Positions 48,220 to 48,598 of a stretch of 48,598 nt of DNA are shown here, piece by piece. The notes below the pieces were generated by a model. That model had not been told where the DNA came from. It did not search any database and saw only the letters and a program-made list of their open reading frames with translations. Origin of the DNA: an uncultured Pelagibacteraceae bacterium (GTDB taxonomy: Bacteria; Pseudomonadota; Alphaproteobacteria; Pelagibacterales; Pelagibacteraceae). Numbering within the stretch: position 1 is the stretch's first letter; every line of letters starts with the position of its first letter. The stretch covers positions 1 to 48,598 of the forward strand of contig CABZKL010000005.1 in NCBI GenBank assembly GCA_902526405.1, given 5' to 3'. A program made the translations under genes and the position numbers.

Positions 48220-48224
48220 AAATA

Positions 48225-48452
48225 ATGGAGTTAGAAGCAGCAAAAATGATCGGAGCTGGTTTAGCAGCAATTGCTTTAGCAGGTGCCGGTGTAGGTATCG
48301 GAATAATTTTTGGAAATTATTTGTCTGGAGCGATGAGGAATCCGTCTGCAGCACAAAAACAATTTCCCAATTTGCTTTTAGGTTTCGCTCTAGCGGAAGC
48401 TACAGGATTATTTGGATTAGTCGTTGCATTAATCATTTTATTTGCGTTTTAA
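48225..48452 (+). CDS. atpE: ATP synthase F0 subunit c
   Basis: A 75-residue proteolipid of two helices that form the rotor ring. The first helix has GAGLAAIALAGAGVGIGIIFG, the polar loop is RNPSAAQKQFP, and the essential carboxylate is Glu58 in FALAEATGLFGLVVAL. The residue after Glu58 is Ala and helix 1 has no Gln of the sodium type, so proton coupling is expected. The start is set by the strong ribosome binding site. The upstream overlap with other genes is absent, and atpF' follows after 4 bp. Confidence 0.97.
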   Translation: MELEAAKMIGAGLAAIALAGAGVGIGIIFGNYLSGAMRNPSAAQKQFPNLLLGFALAEATGLFGLVVALIILFAF

Positions 48453-48456
48453 ATTA

Positions 48457-48598
48457 ATGATTAAAAAAATATATTTTCAGTCGATATTTTTTAGCATCTT
48501 ATTTTTTAAAGATGCTTTTGCAGCTGAAAACGGAGGTATGCCTCAATTAAATCCTGAGTTTTGGATTTCTCAAATTTTTTGGTTAATACTTACTTTTG
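48457..48598 (+). CDS. atpG: ATP synthase F0 subunit b' (3' part outside window)
   Basis: The first 47 codons of a b/b'-type subunit running off the window edge. MPQLNPEFWISQIFWLILTF matches the N-terminus of alphaproteobacterial b' (MPQ followed by QLFWL). It is preceded by a signal-like stretch of about 27 residues (MIKKIYFQSIFFSILFF, then KDAFAAENGG) that fits a cleavable signal peptide ending at AFA. An internal ATG at 48538 has GGAGG only 1 nt before it, which is too close to act as a normal site. So the upstream ATG at 48457 is preferred. The symbol atpG/atpF' varies between annotations. Confidence 0.85.
   Translation, partial: MIKKIYFQSIFFSILFFKDAFAAENGGMPQLNPEFWISQIFWLILTF

Noticed and set aside
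48538..48598. Internal start of b' at 48538
   Set aside because: GGAGG is only 1 nt from the ATG, too close for normal initiation, and the upstream stretch looks like a signal peptide in frame.

Overview
The window looks like a chromosomal segment of a streamlined marine alphaproteobacterium, most likely SAR11 (Candidatus Pelagibacter). The reasons are very low GC (around 30% by eye), almost no intergenic DNA, many stop/start overlaps (ATGA, TAATG, TGATG, TAGTG), no mobile elements, and alphaproteobacterial gene content and order: carAB, prs-rplY-pth-ychF, a Rieske/cytochrome b/cytochrome c1 operon, CcrM methylase, mutY-DUF721-dsbA-smc, and atpI/Z-atpB-atpE-atpF'. This is inferred from gene content and was not tested by a database search. 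No phage, IS, CRISPR array or toxin-antitoxin locus was seen, and no stretch over 300 bases lacks a gene.

Layout. 1-1.6 kb: dnaG (cut by the window edge) and yqeY, leftward. 1.8-6.2 kb: carAB. 6.2-8.5 kb: a divergent pair of a circularly permuted ATP-grasp enzyme and the proteasome-like peptidase Anbu. 8.5-10 kb: a leftward 2OG-Fe(II) oxygenase and ELM1-like pair. 10-12.5 kb: trxB, a small membrane protein and an epimerase-like reductase. 12.5-14.3 kb: a leftward aspartate-family aminotransferase and a TIP30-like reductase. 14.4-21 kb: uvrB, a FolM-like reductase, a secreted hydrolase, folB, uvrC and pgsA, mostly overlapping, which mixes nucleotide excision repair with folate synthesis. 21-24.4 kb: ilvE, then a MarR regulator, OmpR-type regulator and histidine kinase. 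24.4-27.2 kb: ubiK, lgt, a MidA/NDUFAF7-like methyltransferase and a laccase-domain protein. 27.3-30.6 kb: prs, rplY, pth, ychF. 30.6-33.2 kb: cytochrome bc1 complex, leftward. 33.2-35 kb: trmL, hemF, greA. 35-39 kb: cca, tRNA-Gln(UUG), ispE and a TPR protein, leftward. 39-47.2 kb: genome maintenance genes (family 4 UDG, RNase HII, CcrM, MutY, DUF721/DciA-like, SMC) with a flavin monooxygenase and a DsbA-like oxidoreductase. 47.2 kb to the end: start of the F0 part of the ATP synthase operon.

The genes are mainly housekeeping: pyrimidine, folate, haem and branched-chain amino acid metabolism, respiration and ATP synthesis, DNA replication and repair, and translation quality control. The unusual features are lineage-specific changes in core machinery. 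The DnaG zinc-binding site has lost three of four ligands. The family 4 UDG has lost most of its Fe-S cysteines. The SMC is about 857 residues and shows no recognisable hinge domain. The ccrM promoter carries three GANTC sites within 49 bp, one between the -35 and -10 and one touching the -10, which suggests methylation feedback. The Anbu/ATP-grasp pair is the best candidate for a poorly understood system, possibly making and degrading a peptide-like modification with fewer partners at this locus than usual.
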